54,420 nucleotides of DNA from Clostridium sp. CS001 (GCF_020443565.1 NZ_JAIZZN010000025.1:1-54420), one strand, 5' to 3'. Positions 33,159-43,371 are shown, counted from the first letter of the stretch. The notes: generated by a model not told the origin, from the sequence alone. Translations and numbers: made by a program.

Positions 33159-33911
33159 CTATCCTTTATAACTTTCTACATATCTATCATAATACCCTTT
33201 TATTTCAGATACAACGCTATTCTCATTAATAACTTTATCTTCAATTTTGACCACCTTCATTATGCCCATAATACTATTAGTTATAAAAACACCCTGAGCT
33301 TCCATTAATCTGTCTAAAGTAAACTCGCCTTCTTGTATTTTAAATCCCATATCCAATGAACTACGCAAAACAAACTCTCGTATAATACCTGGCAACAACC
33401 CACATTTAACTTTAGGTGTAAAAATAACTCCATTTTCTATAAAAAATATATTACTTACAGCTCCCTCACTTATAAACCCCTCTGTGTTTAAAAATAGTGC
33501 TTCATTATGCCCTCTACTTATTATTTTATCCCGTTCAATTATATTTTCTACATAATTAAAAGACTTAACATACGTTAAATTTGCATGAGCATTTCGCCGA
33601 ACTTCACTAAGACCTATGGAAAACCCTTGCTCATAATCACTAGGTTTATAGGTCACTTCTCTTGTGGTAAATATAGTGTTCTTTTCTGACACCATAATTT
33701 TCAGCACACAGTTTCTACAATGGAGATTTTCAATTTCAGTATAAACTTCTTCTTCTGTAATTGTTTTATTTATCCCTAATGTGCCTAGTCCACTATTTAA
33801 CCTTTTTATATGTTCCTCAAGGAACACTGGTTTTTCTTTAACTAATATAGTCTCAAATGCCCCTTTTCCAAAGAAGAACCCACTATCTAAGGATATCTTT
33901 TCCTCTATCAT
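33159..33911 (-). CDS. pabC: Aminodeoxychorismate lyase
   Basis: A 250-residue class IV PLP-dependent lyase that turns 4-amino-4-deoxychorismate into p-aminobenzoate and pyruvate. Visible: FGKGAFETILV, the Lys in SFNYVENIIERD (catalytic KxxNY-type region), EGFISEGAVSNIFF and TPKVKCGLLPGIIREFVL. Full length. Its start overlaps the pabB stop by four bases (ATGA). Confidence 0.92.
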   Translation of the reverse strand: MIEEKISLDSGFFFGKGAFETILVKEKPVFLEEHIKRLNSGLGTLGINKTITEEEVYTEIENLHCRNCVLKIMVSEKNTIFTTREVTYKPSDYEQGFSIGLSEVRRNAHANLTYVKSFNYVENIIERDKIISRGHNEALFLNTEGFISEGAVSNIFFIENGVIFTPKVKCGLLPGIIREFVLRSSLDMGFKIQEGEFTLDRLMEAQGVFITNSIMGIMKVVKIEDKVINENSVVSEIKGYYDRYVESYKG

Positions 33912-35299
33912 AGAATATCCCCTCTAGTGCCACTTGCCACGTGGGTGGCACTAAGCGCACGCATCAGTGCCTTCGCTTTATCCAAAGTTTCGTCATACTC
34001 AAATTCTTCATTAGAATCCCAAGTTATTCCTCCACCAACACCAAAATAAGCTTTGTTATCCTTTATTAAAATTGTCCTTATAATTATATTTAAATCTACA
34101 TTACCATCGAAGCCCAAATAACCTAAGGACCCAGTATATATATTTCGACGCACTGGCTCTAATTCCTCAATAATCTCCATAGAACGTATTTTAGGTGTTC
34201 CTGTTATTGATCCTCCAGGAAAACAAGCTTTTACGCATTCTAATGGACTTACCGAATCTTTTAATTCGCCTACTATTGTAGATACTAAATGAAAGACTGT
34301 ACTATACTCCTCTAGCTTAAAAAGCTCTGTTACCTTAACTGAGCTAGGCTTACATACTTTGCTTAAATCATTTCGCTCCAAATCCACTACCATAAGAAGC
34401 TCGGCTTTATCTTTTTCACTACTCATTAATATATTCTTATTTTTAAGGTCCTCCGCTGCATTAACACCCCTTGGCATGGTACCTTTTATGGGTCTAGTTT
34501 CCACCACTTTGTTTTTAATACTCAAAAACCTTTCTGGTGATGAGCATACTATATTAAATCCCTCAAAATTCATAAGTGCAGCAAAAGGAGCTGGATTTAT
34601 ATGCCTTAAATCTTTGTATATTTCGTAGGCACCTCTATTAATGGTACAAGTAAACCTTTGAGTTAAATTGGTAATATATATATCTCCACTTTTTATATAA
34701 GCCCTTACTTTTGATATAGTATCCATATAACTATTCTTTCCAAAGCCTGAATGAAATTTATTAGTTATGCCTCCTACCTCTGCGTATACAGTTTTATTTC
34801 CACTTTTTATACGCTGTGCAATATCATATATACTGTCCTTTTGAGATTTAAGTATTCCTAGTGCAGAAATATATACAATCTTTTCACGATTATCTAAAAT
34901 AATAATATTATCATAAAAATTATAATAACAGTGAGGTATATCTATATCCTCCTCAGCTATATTAGGTAGCTTTTCAATTTCCCTAGCAATATCGTAAGAA
35001 AAGTATCCTATACCGCCCGCTACAAAGGGTAGGTCAGTATTATTTTCTACAGAATATTCTTTTATAATTTTATTTAACTCATAGAAGCTATCCCCTATAT
35101 AGACTTCTTCACCCTTATAACACCTACCGCCTTTGCTTTTAAAGGTTAAAAAGCAGTTAACACCTATAAAAGAATATCTTCCTAAAGTTTCATTGTCCCT
35201 AGCACTATCTAATAATATGGTATTTAAGTCGTCTTTAAATAAAGAATATATATCAAAACCATCCAATTCAGTTTCTATCTTTTCAATTATCAGCTTCAT
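33908..35299 (-). CDS. pabB: Aminodeoxychorismate synthase, component I
   Basis: A 463-residue chorismate-binding enzyme that converts chorismate and ammonia from PabA to aminodeoxychorismate. Motifs: YIKSGDIYITNLTQRF, ETRPIKGTMPRG, LLMVVDLERND, SSVKVTELF, PGGSITGTPKIRSMEII and GSLGYLGFDG. The PIKGT lysine-containing motif marks PabB rather than anthranilate synthase. Start at ATG 35299 (AAGGAGAG site); 10 bases after the pabA stop. Confidence 0.92.
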   Translation of the reverse strand: MKLIIEKIETELDGFDIYSLFKDDLNTILLDSARDNETLGRYSFIGVNCFLTFKSKGGRCYKGEEVYIGDSFYELNKIIKEYSVENNTDLPFVAGGIGYFSYDIAREIEKLPNIAEEDIDIPHCYYNFYDNIIILDNREKIVYISALGILKSQKDSIYDIAQRIKSGNKTVYAEVGGITNKFHSGFGKNSYMDTISKVRAYIKSGDIYITNLTQRFTCTINRGAYEIYKDLRHINPAPFAALMNFEGFNIVCSSPERFLSIKNKVVETRPIKGTMPRGVNAAEDLKNKNILMSSEKDKAELLMVVDLERNDLSKVCKPSSVKVTELFKLEEYSTVFHLVSTIVGELKDSVSPLECVKACFPGGSITGTPKIRSMEIIEELEPVRRNIYTGSLGYLGFDGNVDLNIIIRTILIKDNKAYFGVGGGITWDSNEEFEYDETLDKAKALMRALSATHVASGTRGDIL

Positions 35300-35309
35300 C
35301 TTTCTCTCC

Positions 35310-35903
35310 TTAGTTTTCAATAAAACTATTTTCAACTCTAACTTCATCAATAAATTTTTTAAGAATCAAGTGTCCATACTCCGTAAGTTCTGCTTCAGGG
35401 TGAAATTGTACACCTTCAATATGATAATCCTTGTGCCTTATTCCCATTATAACTCCGTCCCCAGTCTCACTGGTTACCTCTAATGCCTCTGGCAAAGATT
35501 CTCGCTCTATCACCAAGGAATGGTATCTTGTAACCTTCATTGGGCTTACAATGTTCTTAAATATATATTTTCCGCTATGCTCAACTTCAAATACTTTTCC
35601 ATGCACCGGCTCATCACCTTGAATAATCTTGCCACCAAAGACCTTACCAATAATCTGATGCCCTAAGCATATTCCCAAAATAGGTATACTTCCCTTAAAG
35701 CTCTCTACTATTTCCATACAAATTCCTGCATGTTCTGGTGATTTTGGACCTGGCGAAATAATTATTCCTTCTGGTTTAATTGTAGCAATGTCCTCCAATG
35801 AAATCCTATCGTTTCTATATACTAATATTTCCTCACCTAATTCTTCAAAGTATCTAACTAGGTTGTAAACAAATGAATCATAATTGTCTATCATTAAAAA
35901 CAT
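35310..35903 (-). CDS. pabA: Aminodeoxychorismate synthase glutaminase, component II
   Basis: A 197-residue class I glutamine amidotransferase: MIDNYDSFVYNLVRYFEELG, IISPGPKSPEHAG, catalytic Cys in GICLGHQIIG, and the His-Glu pair in GVQFHPEAELTE. It supplies ammonia to PabB. It may also serve anthranilate synthase. First gene of the minus-strand operon pabA-pabB-pabC-HD-folP-folBK; a -10 box (TATAAT, 35966-35961) lies about 60 bases upstream of the start with a poor -35. Confidence 0.93.
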   Translation of the reverse strand: MFLMIDNYDSFVYNLVRYFEELGEEILVYRNDRISLEDIATIKPEGIIISPGPKSPEHAGICMEIVESFKGSIPILGICLGHQIIGKVFGGKIIQGDEPVHGKVFEVEHSGKYIFKNIVSPMKVTRYHSLVIERESLPEALEVTSETGDGVIMGIRHKDYHIEGVQFHPEAELTEYGHLILKKFIDEVRVENSFIEN

Positions 35904-36129
35904 AAATGTCTCCTATTCTCTTATAATTATATATTATCAGGGGTAACCTACTCTAATACCATTATATCAAATAGTTTACATAAAATCATTAAGAGTACAA
36001 TTTGCGCAGTTTATATTGTAAATAATAATTATTATTTATTAAAAACCCCTTTAAATATTCAGCATTATTATGTAAAATGATAATATATAAAATAAAACAA
36101 GTGGCAAGTCAAATATTTGAGGTGATTAT

Positions 36130-36963
36130 ATGTACAACAAAGGTGATTTCCATCTTCATACAAATGCATCTGATGGAAAACTAAGTCCTAAGGAATTAAT
36201 TTACACTGCTTCTATAAGCGGTTTAGATATTATAGCAATAACAGATCATGATACAACTATAAATGTTGAAGAAGGCATTAGAGAAGGTTTAAATAAAAAT
36301 ATAAGAGTAATACCAGGTATAGAGCTTTCAACCGTTCACAATAATGAAAGCATTCATATTTTAGGATATTTTAGAGATGATAAATATAAAAACGAAGCTT
36401 TTCAAAGCTTTTTAAGTGATGTGGATAACTACAGAATAACAAGAGCTAAAAAAATAGTAGAGAACCTAGACACATTCTTTAAAATAAAATTAGATTATGA
36501 AAACATTTTAGATGAGGCTAAAGGTGTAATAGCAAGACCTCATATAGCTAAAGCTATAATAAATGCTGGTTATAGATATGATTGGAAATATATATTTGAT
36601 AACTTACTTTCAAATGATAGCCCTGCATATGTAGAAACCACAAAAATTTTAACTGCTGATGGAATAAAAATGTTAAAGGAGCTAAATGCAATAGTTGTTC
36701 TTGCACACCCCGTGCTTATCAAAAATTCTTCCATAGATGAAATGCTGAGTTTTGACTTTGATGGTATTGAGGCAATTTATCCACAAAACACAAAAAAACA
36801 AAAAATCTTTCTAAAAGCAAAGGCTAGAGAATACAATATGTTAATTACTGCTGGTTCTGATTTCCATGGAATTACATCTTCGGATACAAGTCATGGCAAC
36901 ATTGGTTCAGTTTTACTACGTGGCACCGAACTAGAGGCCTTTGTAAATGCATTAGAATTATAA
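36130..36963 (+). CDS. PHP-domain phosphoesterase
   Basis: A 277-residue PHP protein of the RNase AM/YciV type, which hydrolyses 3',5'-nucleoside bisphosphates or trims RNA. Metal-binding motifs: FHLHTNASDGKLSPKEL, AITDHDTTI, PGIELSTVHN, ARPHIAKAI, LAHPVL and AGSDFHG. GAGGTGATTAT precedes ATG. Single gene with its own terminator. Confidence 0.88.
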   Translation: MYNKGDFHLHTNASDGKLSPKELIYTASISGLDIIAITDHDTTINVEEGIREGLNKNIRVIPGIELSTVHNNESIHILGYFRDDKYKNEAFQSFLSDVDNYRITRAKKIVENLDTFFKIKLDYENILDEAKGVIARPHIAKAIINAGYRYDWKYIFDNLLSNDSPAYVETTKILTADGIKMLKELNAIVVLAHPVLIKNSSIDEMLSFDFDGIEAIYPQNTKKQKIFLKAKAREYNMLITAGSDFHGITSSDTSHGNIGSVLLRGTELEAFVNALEL

Positions 36964-36991
36964 AAGGGGATGTTTACACATCCCTTTTTTT
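36963..36991. terminator. Terminator between the PHP and aminopeptidase genes
   Basis: GGGATGT and ACATCCC enclose a four-base loop with A-rich and T-rich flanks, so it can work on both strands between convergent genes. Confidence 0.8.
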
Positions 36992-36993
36992 AT

Positions 36994-38421
36994 CTAAATT
37001 TCTATTAAAAACGCTTCGTAAGCTCTAAAAGCTTCATATATATCCGCTTTACTTGCAATTTCCCATGGTGCGTGCATATTGTGAAGGGCAACTCCTGAGT
37101 CTATAACCTGCATACCATATTCAGCTAGAATGTACGCTATAGTGCCACCGCCGCCTTGGTCAACCTTGCCAAGTTCTGATGTTTGCCATGTAATATTATG
37201 TTTTTCCATTATTGTTCTAAGCTCTGCAATGAACTCTGGATTTGCATCATTACATCCACCTTTTCCACGTGATCCAGTATATTTATTTAAAACTATACCT
37301 TTTCCAAAATATGCTGAATTACGTTTTTCCATAACTGATGGGTAGTTTGGATCAAATGCTGCACTTACGTCAGAAGATAACATTTTTGAATTAGCTAATG
37401 CTCTTCTTACCTTAAGGTCGCTATATTCTCCCATTAAATTAACAACTTCAGCTACTGTGTTTTCGAAGAATCTTGATTGCATTCCAGTTGCACCAATGCT
37501 TCCAACTTCTTCTTTGTCTACAAGTAAAACTATACAAGTCTTATCTGTTTCCTTGATATTCATTAATGCTTCGTAAGAAGTGTAAGCACAAACTCTATCA
37601 TCATGTCCATAAGCCATAACCATACTGCTATCAAGTCCGTAGCTTCTAGCACGTCCTGCTGGTACTACTTCAAGTTCTGATGATACAAAATCTTCTTCAT
37701 CTATACCATATTTTTGATTTAAAAGTCTTAATACATTAATCTTAACTCTATTTTTAGCTTCTTTATCTTCCACAGGAATACTTCCCATGAATACGTTTAA
37801 ATCTTCGCCTTCAATAGCTTTTGCTAAAGTTTTTGTCATTTGATCTGCTGATAAGTGAATTAAAAGATCCGAAATTCCTACTACTGGTTCTTTTTCATCT
37901 TCTCCAATTACAACATTCACTACAGTACCATCTTTTTTAACCACTACGCCATGTATAGCTAGAGGTATAGTAACCCATTGATATTTTTTAACTCCACCAT
38001 AGTAATGTGTTTTAGCTAATGCTAAGTCTGAATCCTCGTATAATGGATTTTGTTTTAAATCCAGTCTTGGTGAGTCAACGTGAGCACCTAAAATTTTGAA
38101 TCCATTTTCAATAGGCTCTGAACCAATTAAAAATAATGCTAAAGTTTTTCCCATACAGTTTGCATAAACTTTATCACCAGTTTTTAATTTAGTACCTTCT
38201 TTTATATAGCTATCAATATTTTTATAACCCTCTTTTTCTGCTAGTACAATAAACTCTGATACACATTCTCTTTCAGTTTTACATTTTGACATAAAGTCTA
38301 TGTAGCTGTCAGATAACTTAAATACCTTTTTCAAATCACTTTTAGTATATTTGTCCCAAGCTAGCTCATATTTTTTTTCTAAATCCTTAACTTCAGTTTT
38401 AACAGTTTTAACATCAGCCAT
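36994..38421 (-). CDS. M18-family zinc aminopeptidase
   Basis: A 475-residue dinuclear zinc aminopeptidase. Motifs: ILGAHVDSPRLDLKQNP, AYGHDDRVCAYTS, LLVDKEEVGSIGATGMQ, KMLSSDVSAAFDPNYP and GVALHNMHAPWEIASKAD, which carry the expected metal ligands. It is the clostridial M18 type (LapI/ApeA-like), acting on N-terminal acidic or hydrophobic residues of cytosolic peptides. GGGGGG lies before ATG. Confidence 0.92.
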   Translation of the reverse strand: MADVKTVKTEVKDLEKKYELAWDKYTKSDLKKVFKLSDSYIDFMSKCKTERECVSEFIVLAEKEGYKNIDSYIKEGTKLKTGDKVYANCMGKTLALFLIGSEPIENGFKILGAHVDSPRLDLKQNPLYEDSDLALAKTHYYGGVKKYQWVTIPLAIHGVVVKKDGTVVNVVIGEDEKEPVVGISDLLIHLSADQMTKTLAKAIEGEDLNVFMGSIPVEDKEAKNRVKINVLRLLNQKYGIDEEDFVSSELEVVPAGRARSYGLDSSMVMAYGHDDRVCAYTSYEALMNIKETDKTCIVLLVDKEEVGSIGATGMQSRFFENTVAEVVNLMGEYSDLKVRRALANSKMLSSDVSAAFDPNYPSVMEKRNSAYFGKGIVLNKYTGSRGKGGCNDANPEFIAELRTIMEKHNITWQTSELGKVDQGGGGTIAYILAEYGMQVIDSGVALHNMHAPWEIASKADIYEAFRAYEAFLIEI

Positions 38422-38647
38422 GTTTATTTCCCCCCTAATATAAATGTTTTTACATACACTATTGTACTAAATATTTTCTCGGATTACAAATGCTAAAAAT
38501 GTAACTATATTCCTTTTAAAGGTTTAATGGTAGCGTTAAATTTTAAACTTTCATGTTTTTGAAATAAACAGTAGTTTTTTAGTATTTGTTTTATACTTTT
38601 GCATTCTTAATATTAAAAAACTTCATATTATCATTATTTTTTAATAT

Positions 38648-39568
38648 TTACTTATTACGTATTGCATTTGTTTCATCTATTCTCATATTAATTGTTTCTA
38701 CAGGAGTTATTTTAGAATTTAAACTATATCTATAATTAGCCGCAGCTGCTTCAATAATTACCGCTATATTTCTACCCGGCCTAATTGGCAACGTTATTTT
38801 TCTTACAGGAACGTTCAAAATGTTCATAAACTCATTATCTATACCAAGCCTATCGTATTCTTCACTCTCGTTCCATAAATTAAGAGAAATGAGCAAGCTA
38901 ATGGTCTTAGTATTTAGCACAGAACTCATACCATAAATTGCTGGAATATCTATTATACCCATACCCCTCACCTCTAGCATGCCAGAAGTTATATATGGGC
39001 AACTTCCTAGCAGTGTACCATCAATCTCTTTAATATCCACTGCATCATCTGCAATGAGTCTATGACCTCTTTTTATTAGTTCTAAGGCGCATTCACTTTT
39101 ACCTATACCGCTTTCTCCACTTAATAATATTCCTATACCGTAAACATCAACTAGAACACCATGAAGCCTTGTCTCAGGTGCAAGCCTTGTGTCTAAGTAG
39201 CTTGTAAGTTTGCTAATAAATCTTGTGGAAATTAGTTTCGTTCTTAAAACCCACCGATCATTCTCTTGTGCTGCTTTTATAAATTCCTTATGGGGCTCTA
39301 GCTCCCTGGTAAAAATAACACATGGAGTATCAAACTTAATATATTTCTTTAATCGTTTTTTTCTAAGTTCAGTTTCCATGCAATCTAGAAAGCTCCACTC
39401 TGCCATTCCCAATAATTGAACTCTATTATTGTCAAAGTAATCATAAAAACCAGCAATTTGAAGTCCTGGCCTATTTAAATCACTAACACTAATTAGTTTT
39501 CCCTTCTCACCTTCTACTAAAACCTCTAAGTTAAAATTTTCTATTAATTCTTCTATAGTAACTGCCAT
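38648..39568 (-). CDS. hprK: HPr kinase/phosphorylase
   Basis: A 306-residue HprK, which phosphorylates and dephosphorylates HPr on Ser46 to control carbon catabolite repression. N-terminal domain to about 130; Walker A GESGIGKS near 152-159; RLIADDAVDIKE; the signature LEVRGMGIIDIPAIYG; and the C-terminal VPVRKITLPIRPGRNIAVII. Complete. It follows the DUF896 gene by 31 bases on the same strand. Confidence 0.95.
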   Translation of the reverse strand: MAVTIEELIENFNLEVLVEGEKGKLISVSDLNRPGLQIAGFYDYFDNNRVQLLGMAEWSFLDCMETELRKKRLKKYIKFDTPCVIFTRELEPHKEFIKAAQENDRWVLRTKLISTRFISKLTSYLDTRLAPETRLHGVLVDVYGIGILLSGESGIGKSECALELIKRGHRLIADDAVDIKEIDGTLLGSCPYITSGMLEVRGMGIIDIPAIYGMSSVLNTKTISLLISLNLWNESEEYDRLGIDNEFMNILNVPVRKITLPIRPGRNIAVIIEAAAANYRYSLNSKITPVETINMRIDETNAIRNK

Positions 39569-39599
39569 TTAAATTCCCCATTTCTACTGACTTACAAAT

Positions 39600-39824
39600 C
39601 TATTGTTTATAAGTATTTTTTGATATATTATGTTTTTCCTCTTCACAATTATCTGGTTCAACTTTCTTGATTGTATCCAATTGTGCTCTAAAATTTCTTT
39701 TAACATTATCAATATATTTTTGTCTTAGTTGTTGTTGCTCTACTTTCTCTTCCTCTGTAAGACCATCTTTTTCACTTTTTTTGTAAAGAAAATTTATTCT
39801 ACTAGTTAATTCATCAATATTCAT
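39600..39824 (-). CDS. DUF896 (YnzC/UPF0291) family protein
   Basis: A 74-residue coiled helical protein: MNIDELTSRINFLYKKSEKD and GLTEEEKVEQQQLRQKYIDN match the YnzC family, usually about 70-80 residues; its C-terminal tail after FRAQLDTI is divergent. Role unknown; members are small SOS- or growth-related proteins in bacilli. Located just upstream of hprK. Confidence 0.85.
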   Translation of the reverse strand: MNIDELTSRINFLYKKSEKDGLTEEEKVEQQQLRQKYIDNVKRNFRAQLDTIKKVEPDNCEEEKHNISKNTYKQ

Positions 39825-40075
39825 AATATCACTCCTACGCTATTTTTGTTTACTAAAACATTTACTTATAAATAATAGAACTATAATATATCCTATATTA
39901 ACAACATTAACAAAAAAAATTAAGACTTTTTTCGTCATTTACATATTATTACACATGGCTTTTTTTCGATATTCCCATGGTGTTATTTGTAATATTTTTA
40001 CATATCGTCGTTATCTTTTTTGTTAAATTGTGGTTTATATTGTAAATTCATATATTTAAATGACTAATGAAAAAT

Positions 40076-40104
40076 TTAACATATCATGAAAAACCTGATA
40101 CAAT
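40076..40104 (+). promoter_or_regulatory. Promoter of the Spo0E-like gene
   Basis: TTAACA (40076-40081), a 17-base spacer and TACAAT (40099-40104). It precedes the ATG at 40150 by 45 bases. The rest of the gap from 39825 is AT-rich with no other feature seen. Confidence 0.55.
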
Positions 40105-40149
40105 GAGTTTGTTCCGAAAAATCAAACTTATAATGAAAGGTGTTACAAG

Positions 40150-40320
40150 ATGAATATTAAATTAAGAATTATAAAAAGACAATTAGAATCATTAAGAGCA
40201 ATATTACACTTTTTGCTAACTTTTAAAAGTCCTACTGACAAAATAGTAGTATCTTGTAGTCAGCAACTAGATGATGTTATTGTAAAGTATCATAAAGCTG
40301 CTTGCAAAAAAGCAGCTTAA
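40150..40320 (+). CDS. Spo0E-like aspartyl-phosphate phosphatase
   Basis: A 56-residue protein: MNIKLRIIKRQLESLRAILH then SQQLDDVIVKYHK (37-49). The SQ-LD motif is the signature of Spo0E phosphatases, which remove phosphate from Spo0A~P and delay sporulation. AAAGGTG precedes ATG. Short even for the family, but complete. The gene ends inside an AAGCTGCTT hairpin (about 40294-40317) that may be a terminator. Confidence 0.75.
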   Translation: MNIKLRIIKRQLESLRAILHFLLTFKSPTDKIVVSCSQQLDDVIVKYHKAACKKAA

Positions 40321-40364
40321 CAATCTCCCTATTACTAGAAGATAGATGTAGATATCTAATCAAT

Positions 40365-40763
40365 CTATATGTCTAATTCAATTAAGATATCATCAATTTC
40401 AATATCTGCATCTTTACTGTAAAAAACAACTGCAAACTCATTAAATTCATATGCATCTTGGGATATATCACAACCAATAAATTCGTACTCAATTCCCATT
40501 TCCTCAGCACACTCTTCCATAATATCTTCTACGTTGTCTGCTGCAATATCACTTAAATAAGGTAAAAAGTATTCTTCGTACCACTCCTCTTTGTCTTGTT
40601 TAAAATTGCCCTCTTCATCCGCATAAGCTGTAGCTGCTTCCACTTCTACCCCATCGTAATAATATTTAAATTTCAATGCGATGGTATCCTTTTTATATTC
40701 AATCTCAACTATATCACATAAGTCATTTTTGCTTAGAAAATTAATTATAAATTGTTTATTCAT
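40365..40763 (-). CDS. Acidic protein of unknown function
   Basis: A 132-residue, strongly acidic protein without Cys-rich or membrane segments. It opens with MNKQFIINFLSKNDLCDIVE and shows repeated Asp/Glu runs (DEEGNFKQDKEEWYEEYF, EDIMEECAEEMGIEYEF, DADIEIDDILIELDI). No family recognised. GGAGGAG lies ten bases before ATG. It is monocistronic between the Spo0E-like and arginase genes. Confidence 0.7.
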   Translation of the reverse strand: MNKQFIINFLSKNDLCDIVEIEYKKDTIALKFKYYYDGVEVEAATAYADEEGNFKQDKEEWYEEYFLPYLSDIAADNVEDIMEECAEEMGIEYEFIGCDISQDAYEFNEFAVVFYSKDADIEIDDILIELDI

Positions 40764-41009
40764 ACATGTCTCCTCCTTGCATCATTGGTAAATAATTCAT
40801 TACTATTTTCTGCTTATATAAAGCATACTAGAAACAAGCAGTTTTTTCTATAAAAAGTTTATAATAATATTATTTAATATAGTTTTAATTATATTCTTAA
40901 CATTAAGAATATTTTTAATTCCCTGCGTATTTAAAAAGCACTTATATATTTTAATTTTTTATTATATAATCGGTTATTAACTAAATTATATAAATTGGAG
41001 GTACAAAAG

Positions 41010-41906
41010 ATGAAAATAAATTTAATCGGAGTTCCATTATTTTTGGGTTGCGATAACAAAGGTGTGGACATGGGTCCGGAAGTATTAAGAGAAAATAATA
41101 TCATTGAGATATTTGAAAAAAATAATCATACTGTTTATGATATGGGAAATCTTTATGTCCCCCAAGTAAATTCTGAAGATAAATATTGTTCACATGATAA
41201 AATGAAGTATCTTTCTGAGATAATTCAAGTTGATACCAATTTAGCACACCAAGTTTATAGCTCTTTATGTTCTAAAACTTTTCCTTTAGTAATTGGTGGT
41301 GACCACGCTTTAGGGCTTGGTAGCATATGTGGTGCAAGCAAGTACTATGAAAACCTTGCAGTTATTTGGGTTGATGCCCATGGAGATATAAATACTCATG
41401 AAACCTCACACTCTGGTAATGTTCATGGAATGCCACTAGCTGCTGCTATGGGAATAGGCCATTCCTCATTAACTGATTTATACTACACTGGAGCGAAAGT
41501 TAAGCCAGAAAATGTATTTATAATAGGTGCTAGAGATTTAGATGAAGGCGAAATAGATCTCATTGAAAATAAAAAAATAAATGTTTATACTACTGAAGAT
41601 GTTAAAACAAGGGGAATGGAAAGTATTTTAAATGAAATACATAATATTCTTACTTCAAAAAAAATAGATGCCGTTCATTTAAGTTTTGATATTGATTGCT
41701 TAGATCCAAAGTATGTACCAGGTACAGGAACACGTGTTAACGATGGTATGTGTGTAGAAGAAGTTAAATTCCTGTTAAAATATTTAATGGAAACAAGACT
41801 TATTAAATCAATGGATTTTGTGGAGCTTAATACTGCACTGGACCAAACAGATACCACTATAGATTTATGTATGGATTTATTAGATTGGACATCAAAATAC
41901 CTATAG
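41010..41906 (+). CDS. rocF: Arginase
   Basis: A 298-residue arginase/agmatinase-fold enzyme with binuclear manganese ligands: GGDHALGLGS, WVDAHGDINTHETS, SGNVHGMPLA, SFDIDCLDP and a late Glu. Length and the SGNVHGMPLA loop fit arginase (arginine to ornithine and urea) rather than agmatinase. Start at ATG 41010 behind GGAGG; the TTG 15 bases earlier is inside that site. Terminator follows. Confidence 0.9.
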   Translation: MKINLIGVPLFLGCDNKGVDMGPEVLRENNIIEIFEKNNHTVYDMGNLYVPQVNSEDKYCSHDKMKYLSEIIQVDTNLAHQVYSSLCSKTFPLVIGGDHALGLGSICGASKYYENLAVIWVDAHGDINTHETSHSGNVHGMPLAAAMGIGHSSLTDLYYTGAKVKPENVFIIGARDLDEGEIDLIENKKINVYTTEDVKTRGMESILNEIHNILTSKKIDAVHLSFDIDCLDPKYVPGTGTRVNDGMCVEEVKFLLKYLMETRLIKSMDFVELNTALDQTDTTIDLCMDLLDWTSKYL

Positions 41907-41916
41907 TTGTTTTTAA

Positions 41917-41957
41917 ACAGAAAATCCCACCAAAAAAAGTGAGACTTTCTGTTTTTT
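41917..41957. terminator. Bidirectional terminator after arginase
   Basis: Fourteen-base arms (41917-41930, 41939-41952) with two mismatches, an A-rich loop and a following TTTTT on the plus strand. Confidence 0.65.
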
Positions 41958-41981
41958 ATTGTAAAGTTACAACTTAAAGCT

Positions 41982-42019
41982 ATTAAATCATCACCTGCGG
42001 TGCTGCAATATTAACGACT
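41982..42019. repeat. 38-bp dispersed repeat, copy 2
   Basis: Second copy of the repeat at 30795-30832, again between convergent genes (arginase and the flavodiiron gene). A ten-base stem (TTCAGAAGGA at 42019-42028 with TCCTTCTGAA at 42063-42072) follows at once, which may end the minus-strand fprA transcript. Confidence 0.7.
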
Positions 42020-42090
42020 TCAGAAGGATATTTAGACTCCCACTTATAGAAGTTGAAGACTTTCCTTCTGAAATGTCATTAAATAGCTTC

Positions 42091-43266
42091 CTAATCTAAA
42101 AATTGTAAATATTCTTCTATAAATTTATCAGCTGCCTCATATTCTTTCTTATCAGGAACAAAGTTAAACTTTAATCCTTCAGGTAGTACTTTAAACTTTA
42201 AAGATCTTAGTCTTTCTGTAATCATAGCAGTACCCTCTCCACTCCATCCATATGAACCAAAAGCTGCTGCTACCTTACCTCTATTGGTTATTGGGCATAC
42301 AAGGGATAAAACGTCCCAGGCAGGCTTTACAGCATCCTGATTAATTGTAGGCGATCCTATCATAATACCAGAAGCTTTTTCAATAAGCTCCACAATATCA
42401 CTTAAACTCATAGATGTTATTTCATGAGCCTCAGCCTTTATGCCTTTTTCATTAATTTTTGTAGCTAAATACTCTCCCATTACCTGCGTATTACCATAAG
42501 CAGAAACATAAAATATTTGAATGTTTTTTTCTTTTATTTCGTGAACTTCAGCCCATAGTCTGTAAAGATCAAAATACATTTTAATATCATCTACATGTAT
42601 AGGTCCGTGACTTGGGGCTACTATATCTATTTGTAAATCTTTGATTTTATCTAATCCCTTATTTACAAATTTCTTAAAAGGTCCCATAATAACTTCAAAA
42701 TAATACTTCATTTCCTCAAAGTAATCACCTGAGCAAGCATCTGTTATGCAATTAACTGGTGAGTAGTGACAACCCATAAAGTCACAAGTAAATAATATTT
42801 TTTCTTCCTTAACATAGGTAAACATTGTATCCGGCCAATGTAAATTTGGAGCAGAAATAAATTGCAGTGTATTTTTTCCTAAGCAAATATCTTCTGTTGC
42901 AACCTTGCTAGTAAATTCCCTGTTAGTAATTTCCTTCAAATACTTTATAGCAGCTGTGGTCGCAACAACAACCGCCTCTGGATATACCTCTAATAGCTTC
43001 GATAAAGAACCAGAATGGTCAAGTTCCGTATGTTGGACTATTATATAATCAACTTTTCTTTCTCCAATAACTCCTTTAATCTTTCCTAAAGCCTCTTCAA
43101 AATAACCATCTTTAACAGAATCTATTATTGCAACCTTTTCATCATCAATTAGATATGAATTGTAAGTAGTTCCTTTTTTCGTTTCCATTATAATATCAAA
43201 TACCCTAAGCTCAGGGTTATTTACACCGACCCAATAAATATTTTCTTTTAATTTTGTGGTTTTCAT
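42091..43266 (-). CDS. fprA: FprA-family flavodiiron protein
   Basis: A 391-residue A-type flavoprotein that reduces oxygen or nitric oxide. The N-terminal metallo-beta-lactamase-like domain holds the di-iron ligands ([27 protein letters not shown]), and the C-terminal flavodoxin domain binds FMN ([40 protein letters not shown]). It uses external rubredoxin. GAGGA precedes ATG. A promoter with a PerR-like palindrome lies upstream, so induction by oxygen or peroxide is likely. Confidence 0.92.
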   Translation of the reverse strand: MKTTKLKENIYWVGVNNPELRVFDIIMETKKGTTYNSYLIDDEKVAIIDSVKDGYFEEALGKIKGVIGERKVDYIIVQHTELDHSGSLSKLLEVYPEAVVVATTAAIKYLKEITNREFTSKVATEDICLGKNTLQFISAPNLHWPDTMFTYVKEEKILFTCDFMGCHYSPVNCITDACSGDYFEEMKYYFEVIMGPFKKFVNKGLDKIKDLQIDIVAPSHGPIHVDDIKMYFDLYRLWAEVHEIKEKNIQIFYVSAYGNTQVMGEYLATKINEKGIKAEAHEITSMSLSDIVELIEKASGIMIGSPTINQDAVKPAWDVLSLVCPITNRGKVAAAFGSYGWSGEGTAMITERLRSLKFKVLPEGLKFNFVPDKKEYEAADKFIEEYLQFLD

Positions 43267-43371
43267 CTCAAAATCCTCCTCATAGTTATCAGAAACAATA
43301 ACAATTATTAATTGCTACTTCCTCTTATAAACCTAAATGATTTTAATCATATAATATACAATATACAATAT

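Noticed and set aside
41984-42072. Riboswitch or tRNA near fprA
   Set aside because: It has only a dispersed repeat and a simple stem at gene ends, downstream rather than upstream of genes.
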